From Anisakis pegreffii (taxonomy: Eukaryota > Nematoda > Chromadorea > Rhabditida > Anisakidae), in the NCBI GenBank assembly GCA_035041965.1, contig JAPYMA010000200.1:1-64000 (forward strand): 64,000 bases of DNA. Reading direction: 5' to 3'. The position numbers and the translations under genes were made by a program. Each line of letters starts with the position of its first letter. The first letter of the stretch is position 1. The notes under the pieces are model-generated. The model was not told where the DNA came from. It did not search any database and was given only the letters and a program-made list of their open reading frames with translations. Shown here in pieces: positions 36,501 through 48,542 of the stretch.

Positions 36501-38776
36501 TTTCATATATGTATGAAGCTGGTTAGAAGGAAGGGTTTAGGGTTGTGGATGGATAATGAAAGAAGGGATATAGAGATAAAGGACACTTGAAACGGATTAA
36601 GATCAACAACGGATTGATTACTCTCATCTTATTATCATTATTATTATTATTATTCGTGCTAAAATAAATTGTAAGCAAAGAATGCGTTTGATAGTGACAA
36701 ATGAGGAAAAATTAAAAAATATCAAATCTAGTCGTGAAACAACGCAAAAATGTATGAAATGAAAGTGTAAGTGTGTTATCTGAGGAGGTATAGAAGCGTT
36801 TGGAGTTGAATGGAACAATAAAATGAAATATGAATTGATGAAAAAGCGATAAGCTGATATGCATGCATGTGACGGTAGTGAATGGAATAGGAAGGGATGG
36901 ATGGATTGATTCAATGGAACAAGACGAATGGGATGAAGGACATTTGAGTTTGTTATGGTGGGAGGGGAGGAGGGTTTGGGTTGTTTATTCGTCTTGTAAT
37001 TGTATTATGAGGTTGATTTGTAATGCTCTGAATGGAATAGGTCTGTTTGGTGACAATATGTTAATATACTATGATATTATATTATAGCATTTAAATGTAA
37101 ATTTGATGAAGATAAAGGACACTTTAGTTAGGTGCTAAACATTACACGATAACGATGAGATGGGATGGGATGGGCACAAGTAAGGAGAATTAGAACGAGG
37201 GACGGAAGAGAAGTTGAGTCAAGAGAGGAGGGAGAGAAGGATGACCTGACCTCATCAGTTGCTAGTTCTTCCAGCAGCAGCAGCAGCAGCAGATCAGTGC
37301 TCATTCATCCAAATACATACCTACCTACCTAACGTAGTTGTACGCAGCTGATCTGTTTTAGTTTGTGAGAATGCGTAACTGATTCTTGAAATAACGTTTC
37401 ACGACGTTTCCTTTCAAGTTCATCGATAGATCAATAGATTTACTGAATGAAGTGAGTTGAGGAAGCAATATAACATGAAAAAAGACAAACGGTTAATAAA
37501 GGAATGAAATATAGGGTAAATGATGTAGGGCGGGTAATCTCAGTATGAGCAGCAGCAGCAGGCGCGGGCAGCAGCCACCTAGGCCAAGTGCAAGTGGGCA
37601 CATACACCAGGCAGGCGGGCAGGCAGGCCTAAGTAGCCCAAGCAACATCAAACGTGTATATTGTAGTGAAATAGGGAATGCGGTATGAATAAAGGATTGG
37701 AATTATTACAAAAGGAGGATGTACGTTTAGAAAAAGACGGAAGATTCAGCTGCTCGAGGAGATTGAATGCATGAATGAGTAATGGGTATTATGCCAGAAA
37801 GACACAATACATCTGTCCATGCAAATTTAAGAAGGATATGAAGTGGTGGTGGATAAGTTTTAGTGATAAATAAGCAAAAGATAATCTGAGGTAGCATAAA
37901 AGTGTCAATGCGATAACAGATGCACATGAAGATGATATATGATAAAGGTGGTGTATGGTTGAAGTAGTATGTTTGTATAAATTAATATGTATGACCTTCG
38001 TGACATGACTGACATGAGTGAGCATCATGCAATAGCAGAGCAGATATTATACAAGAAGAGTGTGTTTTAGCTGATTGTGGGCACGAAGTTTGAAACATTT
38101 ATGCTGCGAGATAGTCTGAATTTGAGATGAACCCGTTATGGATGGATAACGGTACCCTTGGAGACGTGCGAGTCTCGCAGCTGCTCGATGGACTACTGGA
38201 TGCTGGTTCGAACAGGATGCTGGTTGCTTCAACTGATCATGTTTTTGGCAGTAGTCGAAGTGCAGACTTTAGAAACATCTAGTGTGACTACTGAAGTGAA
38301 TGAATATCTGTCTCATTCCTAACTGATATCACAAGTAAATGAATAAGAAGATTAGTTTATAAAGATAAAATGAACATCACAACAAATGAAATGTCAAAAT
38401 AAATTACTATCATTATTATTATTATGATCATTGAAAATACTTATGAGAGTGTTATATGTACTCGAGAGAAGAGAACATAATCAAATGAAACTTAATTATC
38501 TGAAATCAAATTAATTAGATCAATCAAATGAGCTTAGGTGCAGGCAGCAAGCGGCGGCACTATCATCCAAAAGTGCGTTCGTTCATTCTAACTTGTCGAC
38601 CACACACACACACACATTCACTCAGGCTCGGATAAATATATATCCATAATTAATCTGCACAAATAGGAACAAAATAAAGGGAGAAAGAACAAACTGTTTC
38701 GTGTGGATGCAGAAATTAAATAAATAAATAAAGGTTTAGCGATAAATATTTTGATATTGAATTGAATTGAACTGAG

Positions 38777-38872
38777 AATGCTATTGGTACACCACTCGGT
38801 TTCAAGCAAAACTTTCCTCCGCGAACGGGAAGAAAAGTTTTGCTTGAAACCGAGTGGTGTACCAATAGCATT
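38777..38872. repeat. Perfect 39-bp inverted repeat with 18-nt loop
   Basis: Arm 38777-38815 is the exact reverse complement of arm 38834-38872. The loop is CCTCCGCGAACGGGAAGA, GC-rich compared with the surroundings. The motif GAACTGAGAATGCT occurs at the outer edge of the left arm and again near 38925. Read on the minus strand, the right-hand arm and its flank form a short coding-like frame. Confidence 0.95.
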
Positions 38873-40238
38873 AATGTTGTGAGCCTGAGCCAGGCTATGA
38901 TCCGGCTTGTATCTATTATCCAATGAACTGAGAATGCTTTGTATTGGATTATAGTATTGTTGCTTGGGTTGAGTTTACATTCAGCGTTCGTTCCTTTTTG
39001 TGCTGCTGCTGCTGCTGCTGCAAAGTATACGTTGCTTTTTTAGATAACAGAAATTGAACGCGCAAAATAGCGATAGTTGTTGTTGTGATAGTGGCATATG
39101 ATAGTAATAGAGGCGGGCGATTGGATCAAAAATTAATAATAAGATTAACGTTATTATTATTGTTGTTGTTGTTGTATTTCTTCATAGTCATAGTCTTTTC
39201 GTGATTGTTATTGTTGTTATGAGTATTACTCTTATTTTGAGTAGATTTATTTTTAAAAGGAAAAATTAAAGAAAATGAGCGAGCGAATTGAAGCAAACTG
39301 AAATGAAAGCAGAAAAATGAGTGAGTGATTTAGACGGTCGGTAGGGTAGGCGGTGGGCATCCTAAAGAATGCAAAGACGAAGAAGAAGCCGTTAAATGAA
39401 ACAAAGAGAAAGACAATTGAAATGAATTCACGAATATCACTAACAAGAATTAATTGAATTCTATTCTTCTTTATGTGTTTTTTGTTTTTTCGGCCTTCAA
39501 AGGTAGCTACAACAACAACAAATTGATATCAGTTGGAATGAATGTGTTGTTGTGCGTGTGTACGTGCGTGCGTGCTTTGGAATAAGATTAATGGAAGGAG
39601 TGATTAATTGATGTGATTTAATTCATTTATTAGTGAGTCACTGCTGATTCTTAAACCGTATGAGTCATTGTAGTAGATTGATTTTGTTTTTTGATGATGG
39701 TAGCAATCATAATGGTAAGATTATAGTTGGTATGCGGTGGGCATGGAAAAAAGTCTGCGAGGGGGGGATTAACAAAATTAGCAGATTAGCAGATGCCCGC
39801 AATACAGCAGTGTTAAGATTGATTTCGTTTGAAAATAGAGCAGTAACAGTATGAATGATGGTGAATAACAATTAAAATAGATGTGTATGATTGTTTTAAG
39901 ATGTATTCCGTAAGGAGGGATGAGTTTGAGTTTACGTTCAAGTGATATGATATGATATGATAAGATAGGAATGCAAGAGGACTCGCTTAAACTAAATACG
40001 TCTCTTGTAGTGATTAATGCAGCAGCAGTAGCCATCAATCATTTATTTTAATTCACTCTTCACTCAGTGCTATCCATCCATTGATCCGCATTGTCTGCAC
40101 AGTTCATCATTTATGTGAATGTTGTTTGCATTCTATAAAACTATTTTACCTAAGTGTCTAGAAAATAGGACGACTATTATATAATGCAAAGTTGTTGATA
40201 TGATTGAATTAGATAGAGCAGGTAATAAAAGATATTGG

Positions 40239-40364
40239 ATGATTGGTAGGTAGTTGGATGAGGGAATGAATGATTGGTAGGTAGTTGGATGAGGGAATGA
40301 ATGATTGGTAGGTAGTTGGATGAGGGAATGAATGATTGGTAGGTAGTTGGATGAGGGAATGAAT
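40239..40364. repeat. 31-bp tandem repeat, four copies
   Basis: A unit starting ATGATTGGTAGGTAGTTGG repeats at 40239, 40270, 40301 and 40332 with no visible differences. Confidence 0.95.
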
Positions 40365-42083
40365 AAATAAGTTGTGGTGATGACTGAAGTTGAGTGGAAA
40401 TTGAAATGATTTACAAAAGAAATTTGCTTGTTCAGTTCAATTCAGTGCTAAAATGTGCTAACGCGATAAAATGAACACTATGCATAAGTAGAAATAAGCG
40501 AGAAGTTGATAAAAGAGTGACGAGATGAAATATTAAATGATGGATGATTGCTTGAGTTGAGTTGAGGATTGAATTTGAAAGTGCGATTTCATTTTGTTGT
40601 TTGTATTCAATTGCACATTTTTATAATTGTTTGTTTTCTACTTTTATGATTGAATGTTAATAGTGTAAAAATGGATGAATAGAAGGAAATAACAAATGAG
40701 ATTTAATTTGAAAACGAATCAAATTCAAAGGTTTGAGTTGAATGAAAGCTATAGTAGATTGCTGGACGACGAATGGATGGGTGGATAAGTAGAGGATTGC
40801 ATGCATGAGTGCATGGATGAGGGAGTTGATTAGATATGGACATTTGAAGAGTAGAATACTGAATGGTGCTTGTGATAATGTGACGGCTAGTAGGTTGAGA
40901 ATGTCATTAGCAGTAAGTATAAGTATTACTGGTACAGTTCTTATACTACAGTAGTAATATAATCGACTTTTGAATGGTACATAAAAAAGAGCTGTCTGTC
41001 TTTGTTTTCTTAACGAATTGATAGAGTGGCGTTTTGGGGCAGTAAGGAATTAGAATGAATAGTTGGTGTGTGTGTGTGTGGAGTAATTAGGATATATATC
41101 TATGATTGGATATATGGATGAATAAACAGAGCGATGTTACAGTGGATAGTTGGTACGGGAAGGGAATGGGTAGGTAAGTTAGATGAGTCGATGACAACTG
41201 TTGCATTGGAATGAGGGGAGCGGGTGGGGAGGGGGGGGAGGGATGGGTTAAGAGACTTGTCGTTGATTCATTTAGTGAAGCTTATTTGGACATTCGACTT
41301 GATTTGGAGTGCTCTGAGTTGATTTTAAAGGAGTTTTGTGGAGGATGGATAAATTGATGAATGAATGAATTGGTTTGCGGATAAATTTGTTGAATAGCAG
41401 CCATAAACTTGGGTGGAATAAAAGATTTCTGAGAGCATTTTTAGAGGCAAACAAAGGCAAAAAAATGAGATATTTGTTGAGTTGTAATTTTTGAATAAAA
41501 ATCGAATGGTTAACTGCTAAACTGACGACGACTGGTTATATGCTGCCTGTAATAGAGGGAGGGAGAGTGAATGCTGCAAGAGGGAAGAGATGTAGATAAG
41601 ATTAACGCGAGCCGAGCAACGCCCTTCATCGAAACTTATAAGTTCAGCTTAATCAGCCCTAATGACCGACGTATTAAGCTATCCATTTTGTATTCAATTC
41701 AATTCAGTAACATTTAACAACCACTATCGAATGTTAACTTAATCAAAAAACTTTAAATGAAGACAGTGATATATTGTTTTGTATAAAATTTGGTCAGTAT
41801 TCAGTAAAGATAAAGAAGCACTAGCAATAATAATAGCAACAGCAGTAGCTTGGCATATATATCAGGATAGAATAGCAGTGGGATGTGATGTGATATGTAC
41901 TTACTTGTATGTATATGTGTGTATATGCAGTAATAGTTAGTAGGCAGGAGGCATTTGAAATAGATGAAGGAAAGTTTTTGGCTTGGTCAAAAGTGCGAAA
42001 AATGAGGAGTTGAGAAGGCAAACAGCAGCCGCAGCCGCAGCAGCAAGTTTGGTTAATTGCGATAGTGAAGAAGGAAGGGTATG

Positions 42084-42113
42084 TTGGGTGGGTGGGTGGG
42101 TGGGTGGGTAGGG
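42084..42113. repeat. (GGGT)n microsatellite
   Basis: About six GGGT units, G-rich on the plus strand, followed by GGGTAGGG. Could form a G-quadruplex. Confidence 0.85.
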
Positions 42114-44462
42114 TATTCATTGGTTGTAAGATTTGATTTTTTGCTATCTGAACTGTGATCTTGTGCTGCATATTCAGAATTAAAGTGGTTTTGGTCATTT
42201 GTGAATTGCGTAACAAATCGCGTAATCTTCAGAAGGATAACTTGAGGAAGGATAACTTTTTTGAAGGGATAAACATTGTAAACAATGCAACGATCATGGT
42301 AACAAGGATAATGGCTGTAATAATAGTAATAATTAATGATGCTAATAATAAGGATGCGACACACTGGCTATTAATGCAGCAGCCGTGAGCATTAAACAAG
42401 CGTCAGATGTGTGGTATTATATTATAATTTAATAACTATTTTATAATAGCACTGATTGGTGATTTGGGCGGTTGTACAATGCGTATGTAATTGTGTGTGT
42501 GTGTGATTTAAAAGAGATGGACAGGGATAGGATGGGATGGATGAATCAGAATGAATATATTAATACAGATTGACAACCTTATAAATGCATTCGTTGATCT
42601 GGGTATGATAAGATGGGATATAGTATATGAATGGTATTATAAACGGAATTGTAATAATGATAATGATTAATTGTTTCAAATTTGCATATAATTGTGTGTC
42701 TGTGTTGTTTTATTTTACATATAACAGATAGAGAAGATAATTTATTATGATGCGTTGAGGAAAGGATATATTTATGATGGTGTGTTTGGATTATGGGATT
42801 GAATGGCGATTTAACACTGTTCTCTAAAGGTATCTGCCGACTTGCGTTACGAACAACTTAATTTTAGCGGATATTAATTACGATTGTATGATACGATTAG
42901 TGAGTCGGTCCGTAACGCAATGATTTCACTTGATTTGCCGTGCGTGCGTGCTTACGAGCCTGCCTAATTATTGGTCTAAGTTGAATATTATTACTGTTTT
43001 TTAATCAGTGAGTATGCAGAATAGAGTAGAGTGCAGTACGATATAAAATACAGTATGTACATAGTGAAATATACGATAGGACAGTATAGAAATTAGGATA
43101 AGGCAGATGAATGAGACCAATAGGTTGCACTTAAAATATTTGGTCAGCGATCAGAGAGGTGTGAAAACGGATTGATAGTGTGGAATGATAAATGCGCTGC
43201 TTTGAGGTTTGTGTGATGAGCCGAAACAAGTGAATGGTTATTATCAAAAATGGAATTAGTTTGTTGAAATGCCGACTGATAACGTTAAGAAGTGCATGAG
43301 ATGAAACAAGTTTTTAGTATGGTCGGTGGATTGCATGGATGGAATGCTGCCGCCAGTGAAGAGTACATTTGTAGTAAAGTATAAGGTAACGAGAACGTAA
43401 ATTTAATAAGTACACATGTAATTGAACACGCATATTTTGAGGTAGCTGCCTGCCTGATAGAAGTAAGAGTAACGGCGGCAGTAGTAATAGTAATAATGAT
43501 GTATTGCTGTTGTTATAATGCGTTTAGTTAGAGTTAAATGAACGAACGCATTGATTAATTATTCCATTGAGAAGATTATGCAATAATCAGTTTATATAAG
43601 TTTGATAGGAGGAATGTGCTTTTAAAAAATGCTTTCATACTCAAGGGAGATGTGGTGCATGTGATGGGAATGGAATTTATTTTGAAAAATTGAATGGAGA
43701 AATGAATCAGCAGCAGCACTTATTAATGTATGTATGTGCACAGCAAAGACAACGAGTTGAGCTTGTTAGAAGATTTACAAAAGAAAGAATACACTTACTT
43801 CACTCAGTGGCAGTTATTAAATAAGTAAATTAATTAAGTAAGTTAGAATCGAAGAGCTAATTAATGATTTGATTTGTAACGAACGAGTGAAGAGTACAGT
43901 TAAACGGAATGAAAGAAAGCATTCGTTAGTGCAATGAAACATGGAAAATAAATGGATGAATAGATGAATGAGTGAACGTGAATGTGGAAACGAGTTTTAT
44001 CGGTTAATGTGCTGCTTTCGGGAAGTAATCATTTCCTCAGTTATAAATAATTTGAATTAAGTTCGTTGCTCATAGAGATTGCTAAAGCACGCAACTAACC
44101 TGTCGATAAACTAATTGAAATAGAGACAGAGAACACAAGCAATAGAATGTAATGCAAGTAAAAGTAATAATAGAGATTATAATTGAAGTGATATGAACAG
44201 AGAGTTGATTATCCAATTGGAATCGATTGGTGAAGTTTAATTAATTGATTATTTATTAGAAGCATTTACATAGTCGTCTTTATCTCTAACGTTTCTCATC
44301 TTAACCAGCTGCTGCTAGGGTTGCTTCATTGATGGTTTAATGATTTGACAGTACTCTGGTGATTGGTTCGAGTATATTACATATATGTAGATTTTAATTA
44401 TTCGATTATTGAGCTGGTGAACGAGCATATGATTGAAGGGATGAGTGCTTGACTGATTGGCT

Positions 44463-44547
44463 GGCTGGCTGGGTAGGTAGGTAGGTAAGTGGGTAGGTAG
44501 GTAGATAGATAGGTAGGTAGGTAGGTAGGTAGATAGGTAGGTAGATG
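44463..44547. repeat. (GTAG)n imperfect microsatellite
   Basis: About 85 bp of GTAG/GATA tetranucleotides following GGCT repeats. Confidence 0.9.
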
Positions 44548-46487
44548 ATGAGTTTAACTTGGAGTTGAGACTATGTGAAGGAGGAATGTGTGATTTGATT
44601 AGAGAGAAAATTTGGGATTTGAAGGAAATAAATATTTGAAGTGAAATAGTAAATGTGAAAAAGAAGATGAATAGTAACAATAAAGAAAGTTTAGCGATGA
44701 ATGAATTATAGAACAGAATGGAAGGAATTGCATTGAATAAATAACTGATTGATCGATTTGAAGTGTTCAACTAACTGGTAGCGGCGATATGATGCACCAA
44801 GAAGGTAGCAACAGCAGCAGCAGCAGTTAGTTTGAAAAGAGCAGACGACGACGACAAATCAAGAGAGTAAAAGGAGGAAGGGGACCTGAAAGGGGCGGCA
44901 GTTAAGATGAATCAAGATAAACGAATAAGGAAGGTGATGATAGATATAAAAAATGAAGGACGACCGAGCGATTGGACAATTGAAGGAACACATGGATAAA
45001 TGGATGGATGGATGGGTGGGTGGACGGATGGCTTGGCGAATGAAAGTGAGAATTTGATGAGCAGTAATTAAAGTGGTCATGCAGCAGCAGCAGCAGCAGC
45101 AGTTAACTTAAGAACTAGATGTCAAGTGAAGCATACATACATAGATAGATGTTTTAATAGTTGAGAATGAATGAATGAAAATGTGGATTTTGTTCATAAA
45201 GAATTCATTGATTGATGAAAGAAACGGAAGGAAGGAGGCGACGGCACAAAACGGATGTATAGTTGTTGGATAAGTGAGTTGAAGGGTGCATGCAAGGAAG
45301 TTAGTTGATGTTGCTTGGTTGCACTATTGCAGTAGTGATGCAGTTTGATGGAGTTTTGCAAATTCAAAGGATGGATGGATGGATGCGTGATGATGATGAT
45401 GGCTGCGCGCTGATTTGCACATAGATGTCTAGAGAGGCATGATTAAATGAATGCAACAGACATAAATTATGAAAATTAAAACAAACAGCAGCAATTATAA
45501 TAGATTGTGTTTAATGAACTACTTATGTGCAAATCTATTTTAAGTGAATAAGAATTTGATTTTGAAGCGAACTTTGCAGTTGTTAGTGTATTAGTGTTTT
45601 TGAAAGGACAACTGATGACAAGTAGATTGAGTAGAACTGACATGAACAGTGAAAGAAGAGGGGATAAAGTTGCTGATTGAAGAGGATAAGGAAGGCATTA
45701 GATTGGATTGGAATGGATTTAGATTTGAGCCATATAAAACGACGACTGACTGATTCGCTGGGTCTAACAAGAGTGATTTGAATTGCTTTCAGTGAAAATG
45801 TCTGCTGAAAATGCATAACCAGAGCAGCAATATTAGTCAATTCAAAAAATACGTTTTAATAATAGTAATAACAATAACAATAAACTTGAATGGTATCAGA
45901 GTGGATATGAGAGGATGTAAAGCAAATGAAATTCATGCTTGAATGGTATTAAATTATAGTGATGGGTGGGTGAGTGCTTAATGCAAGCAAGGGTAGTTAT
46001 GTAACGTAGATGAGTGATGAATTTGAGTTAGATGTTTATATATGGCCGAACTGGGATTGAGCAGAGAATATTTAAATGATTGATTTATTCATTATATTCA
46101 TTGAATTTTTTTAAACGTACTCATTGATGTTATTGTATTGCACACCTTAAGGACTTAGGATGATGGGCACGGCAACGGGATTGTGCATATTCGAGGTTAA
46201 CCGTAGGCTCAACAACATGAAAGTAGGTAGGTAAATCTGAGATGGCCACTAAAACATAATTTTGAATGAGTGAGCTAGAGCAGCATCGATAGAACCGCCG
46301 CAAATAGTATTGTATTGCATTTGAGGAGGAGGAGGTTGACCGTTGTCGTTGCCATACCAAGAACGAGTTTATTCAATAATATGTAGGTAGGTGCGTGGTT
46401 TGGTTTTTAGAACGATTGATGATGCGCTCGGTGTGCATTAAGTTCAGTTTTATTGATAGTATTCAATGGAACGTTACTCAGCTGAAT

Positions 46488-46684
46488 GTGATTTCTGAAT
46501 TGTTGAGGTGATTTCTGAATTGTTGAGGTGATTTCTGAATTGTTGAGGTGATTTCTGAATTGTTGAGGTGATTTCTGAATTGTTGAGGTGATTTCTGAAT
46601 TGTTGAGGTGATTTCTGAATTGTTGAGGTGATTTCTGAATTGTTGAGGTGATTTCTGAATTGTTGAGGTGAGTTCTGAATTGTG
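46488..46684. repeat. 20-bp minisatellite, about 10 copies
   Basis: The unit GTGATTTCTGAATTGTTGAG repeats about ten times. The final copy has one change (GTGAGTTC). All frames of the minus strand stay open because the unit contains no stop, so the long open frame here is not evidence of a gene. Confidence 0.95.
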
Positions 46685-47142
46685 GTTCACGTGAAAGAAT
46701 ATCATTTATTCATTTCAATTGCTTTATCATAATATATATTCATCAAATAGGATACAATCAACGTATACACACATTCCTCTAACATGAATACGGTTTATTT
46801 GCATATATATCAACGTGACAAGTTTTGCTGGCTTTCTTTCAACTACTCAAAGAAACAGACTGCCCTTTGACCTATGAAGAGCCTGCGCAGAATTTCGCCT
46901 CAAAAAGATTGTTTTGAAAAGAAACAGTGAAACGAGAATTAAATTCAAGTCTAGATTCAGGATTACTAATAGACTCACGATCACGATCAGGCCTGACCGG
47001 GTTTAGGTAGGGGCTTGTATTGGGCTGAAATACATGCGTTTATACACTTGTCGTATTGTATGCCGTTGCTGTTGATAGCAATGACACGTTTATCAATAAT
47101 CATCATACTGATTTGCATTGCAGAATTGAGTAGTCATATGGA

Positions 47143-47201
47143 TACATACATACATACATAAATACATACATACATACACACATACATACATACATACATA
47201 T
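47143..47201. repeat. (CATA)n microsatellite
   Basis: About 58 bp of CATA/TACA tetranucleotides with one interruption. Confidence 0.9.
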
Positions 47202-48542
47202 GATTATGTAGGTAGGTACACGCAAGAATATTCCCTAAAAAAATCTCATCTGTAATCAGCAGTAAGTTATCCATGCAAGCATCCGTTGATGTCCGCTTGG
47301 ATTGGATCTGGCTGAGTGTGGAAGCTGGATAAATGTGGTTATATCTCATTGCCAGTCGTATAATCCGAAAAAGTGCCTTCAGTTGTATTAAGACGACCGC
47401 AAGACAAGAAACTGCAATAGATATTTGATTATAACGCAAAAAATCATCATTGATTGCAGTATTTTTGCATGCTGATTTGTTTGTTTATTTGGTTGGGCAT
47501 TTGGTTAAGTTGATTTTGTTGTTAGTCGTAAATCAATTTTAATCGAACAAAAGTGATCGATGTAAACTCAGTATGCTCCCCATTAGCTTGCACCATATGG
47601 ATTATAGCATATCACTGTTAGTGGATGCAGATATTTGACCTCATGTAGAGCTGATTGTAAGACTTTTGGTTTAAGATTTTGATCTATTTGGTCTGAGTGA
47701 TAGTTTAAGTTTAAGTGTGTTGATTTACTTGATTTTCGAACGAATTGATCGAGATTGGCTTATTTAACTCCTTTTGATGCATGCATAACTTCAACATCGT
47801 CCAGCTGAAAAAGTTTCCGAAAATTTGGTTTCCGATATTTGGCCCATTTTCGTTCATCTCATTTATCTAGAATCGATCTGCGTAGATTTGCAATTGAACA
47901 AGCATTATTATTACAGTCTTTTATTCGATGCTACTACTATCATTCACTAGCGATGACATCCAAGCGAAATTTCACGTGGTTCGGAATCGAATGCACATCT
48001 TTCCGACAGTCCGACTTCCGACCGATCTTGCCGATAGTTCGGTCGGAATCCGAATGTCAATTCCGATCGACCTCAGTTGGATACCATCAGTATTATTCAC
48101 TGTCTCCAGTAACTTTATCTGATTGCAAGCATTTCTATTTTCTTGATGAAATGCTTTCTTGGTGTGCGATATGGCAAAGGGTACTCATCGTTTAGATGTT
48201 AACACACACACATTTAAAAACAACAATCAGTACTGAATATAGTTATATTTGTGTTTCGAGTGGATGATCATCTATCTTTTTTAGTGGTCTAGTTATGTGA
48301 GATGGCGATTCTGATTGAAGAGTGTCATTAATAACCTTTTATCATCGCAAATTTCCTTGTCTGGAATCAAACTGCGACGAGCGTGATAAGCCGCAGTGCT
48401 GATCATCCTTTGATCTGCAGCACTCTTCCAGAACAATATCTGAACATAATCATTTCAGCTAGTTATCATGACAGTAGTAGTAGTAGTCTTTGAACTGATA
48501 GTAATACTGTTATGATGGTGGTGATTGCGTTTAACTTTCAAA

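Larger units (their letters stand above)
33578..48542. other. 15-kb region without a supported gene
   Basis: Between the 5' end of the Ig/FN3 receptor gene and the 3' end of the GPCR gene. It is AT-rich with many microsatellites, CAG tracts (37274, 39000, 44811, 45081), a 31-bp tandem repeat, a perfect 39-bp hairpin and a 20-bp minisatellite. Weak exon-like stretches occur at 38047-38232, 46146-46248 and 47220-47411 on the minus strand, but none is convincing alone. It may hold upstream non-coding exons or regulatory DNA of the adhesion receptor. Confidence 0.4.

Noticed and set aside
46478..46705. Minus-strand open frame with a repeated 20-residue peptide
   Set aside because: It is produced by the 20-bp minisatellite, which contains no stop in any minus-strand frame. 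No splice or start context supports translation.
47839..48195. 118-residue plus-strand frame
   Set aside because: No domain recognised. It overlaps a short hairpin (TTCCGACCGA at 48016 and its complement at 48039), and composition does not resemble the supported exons.
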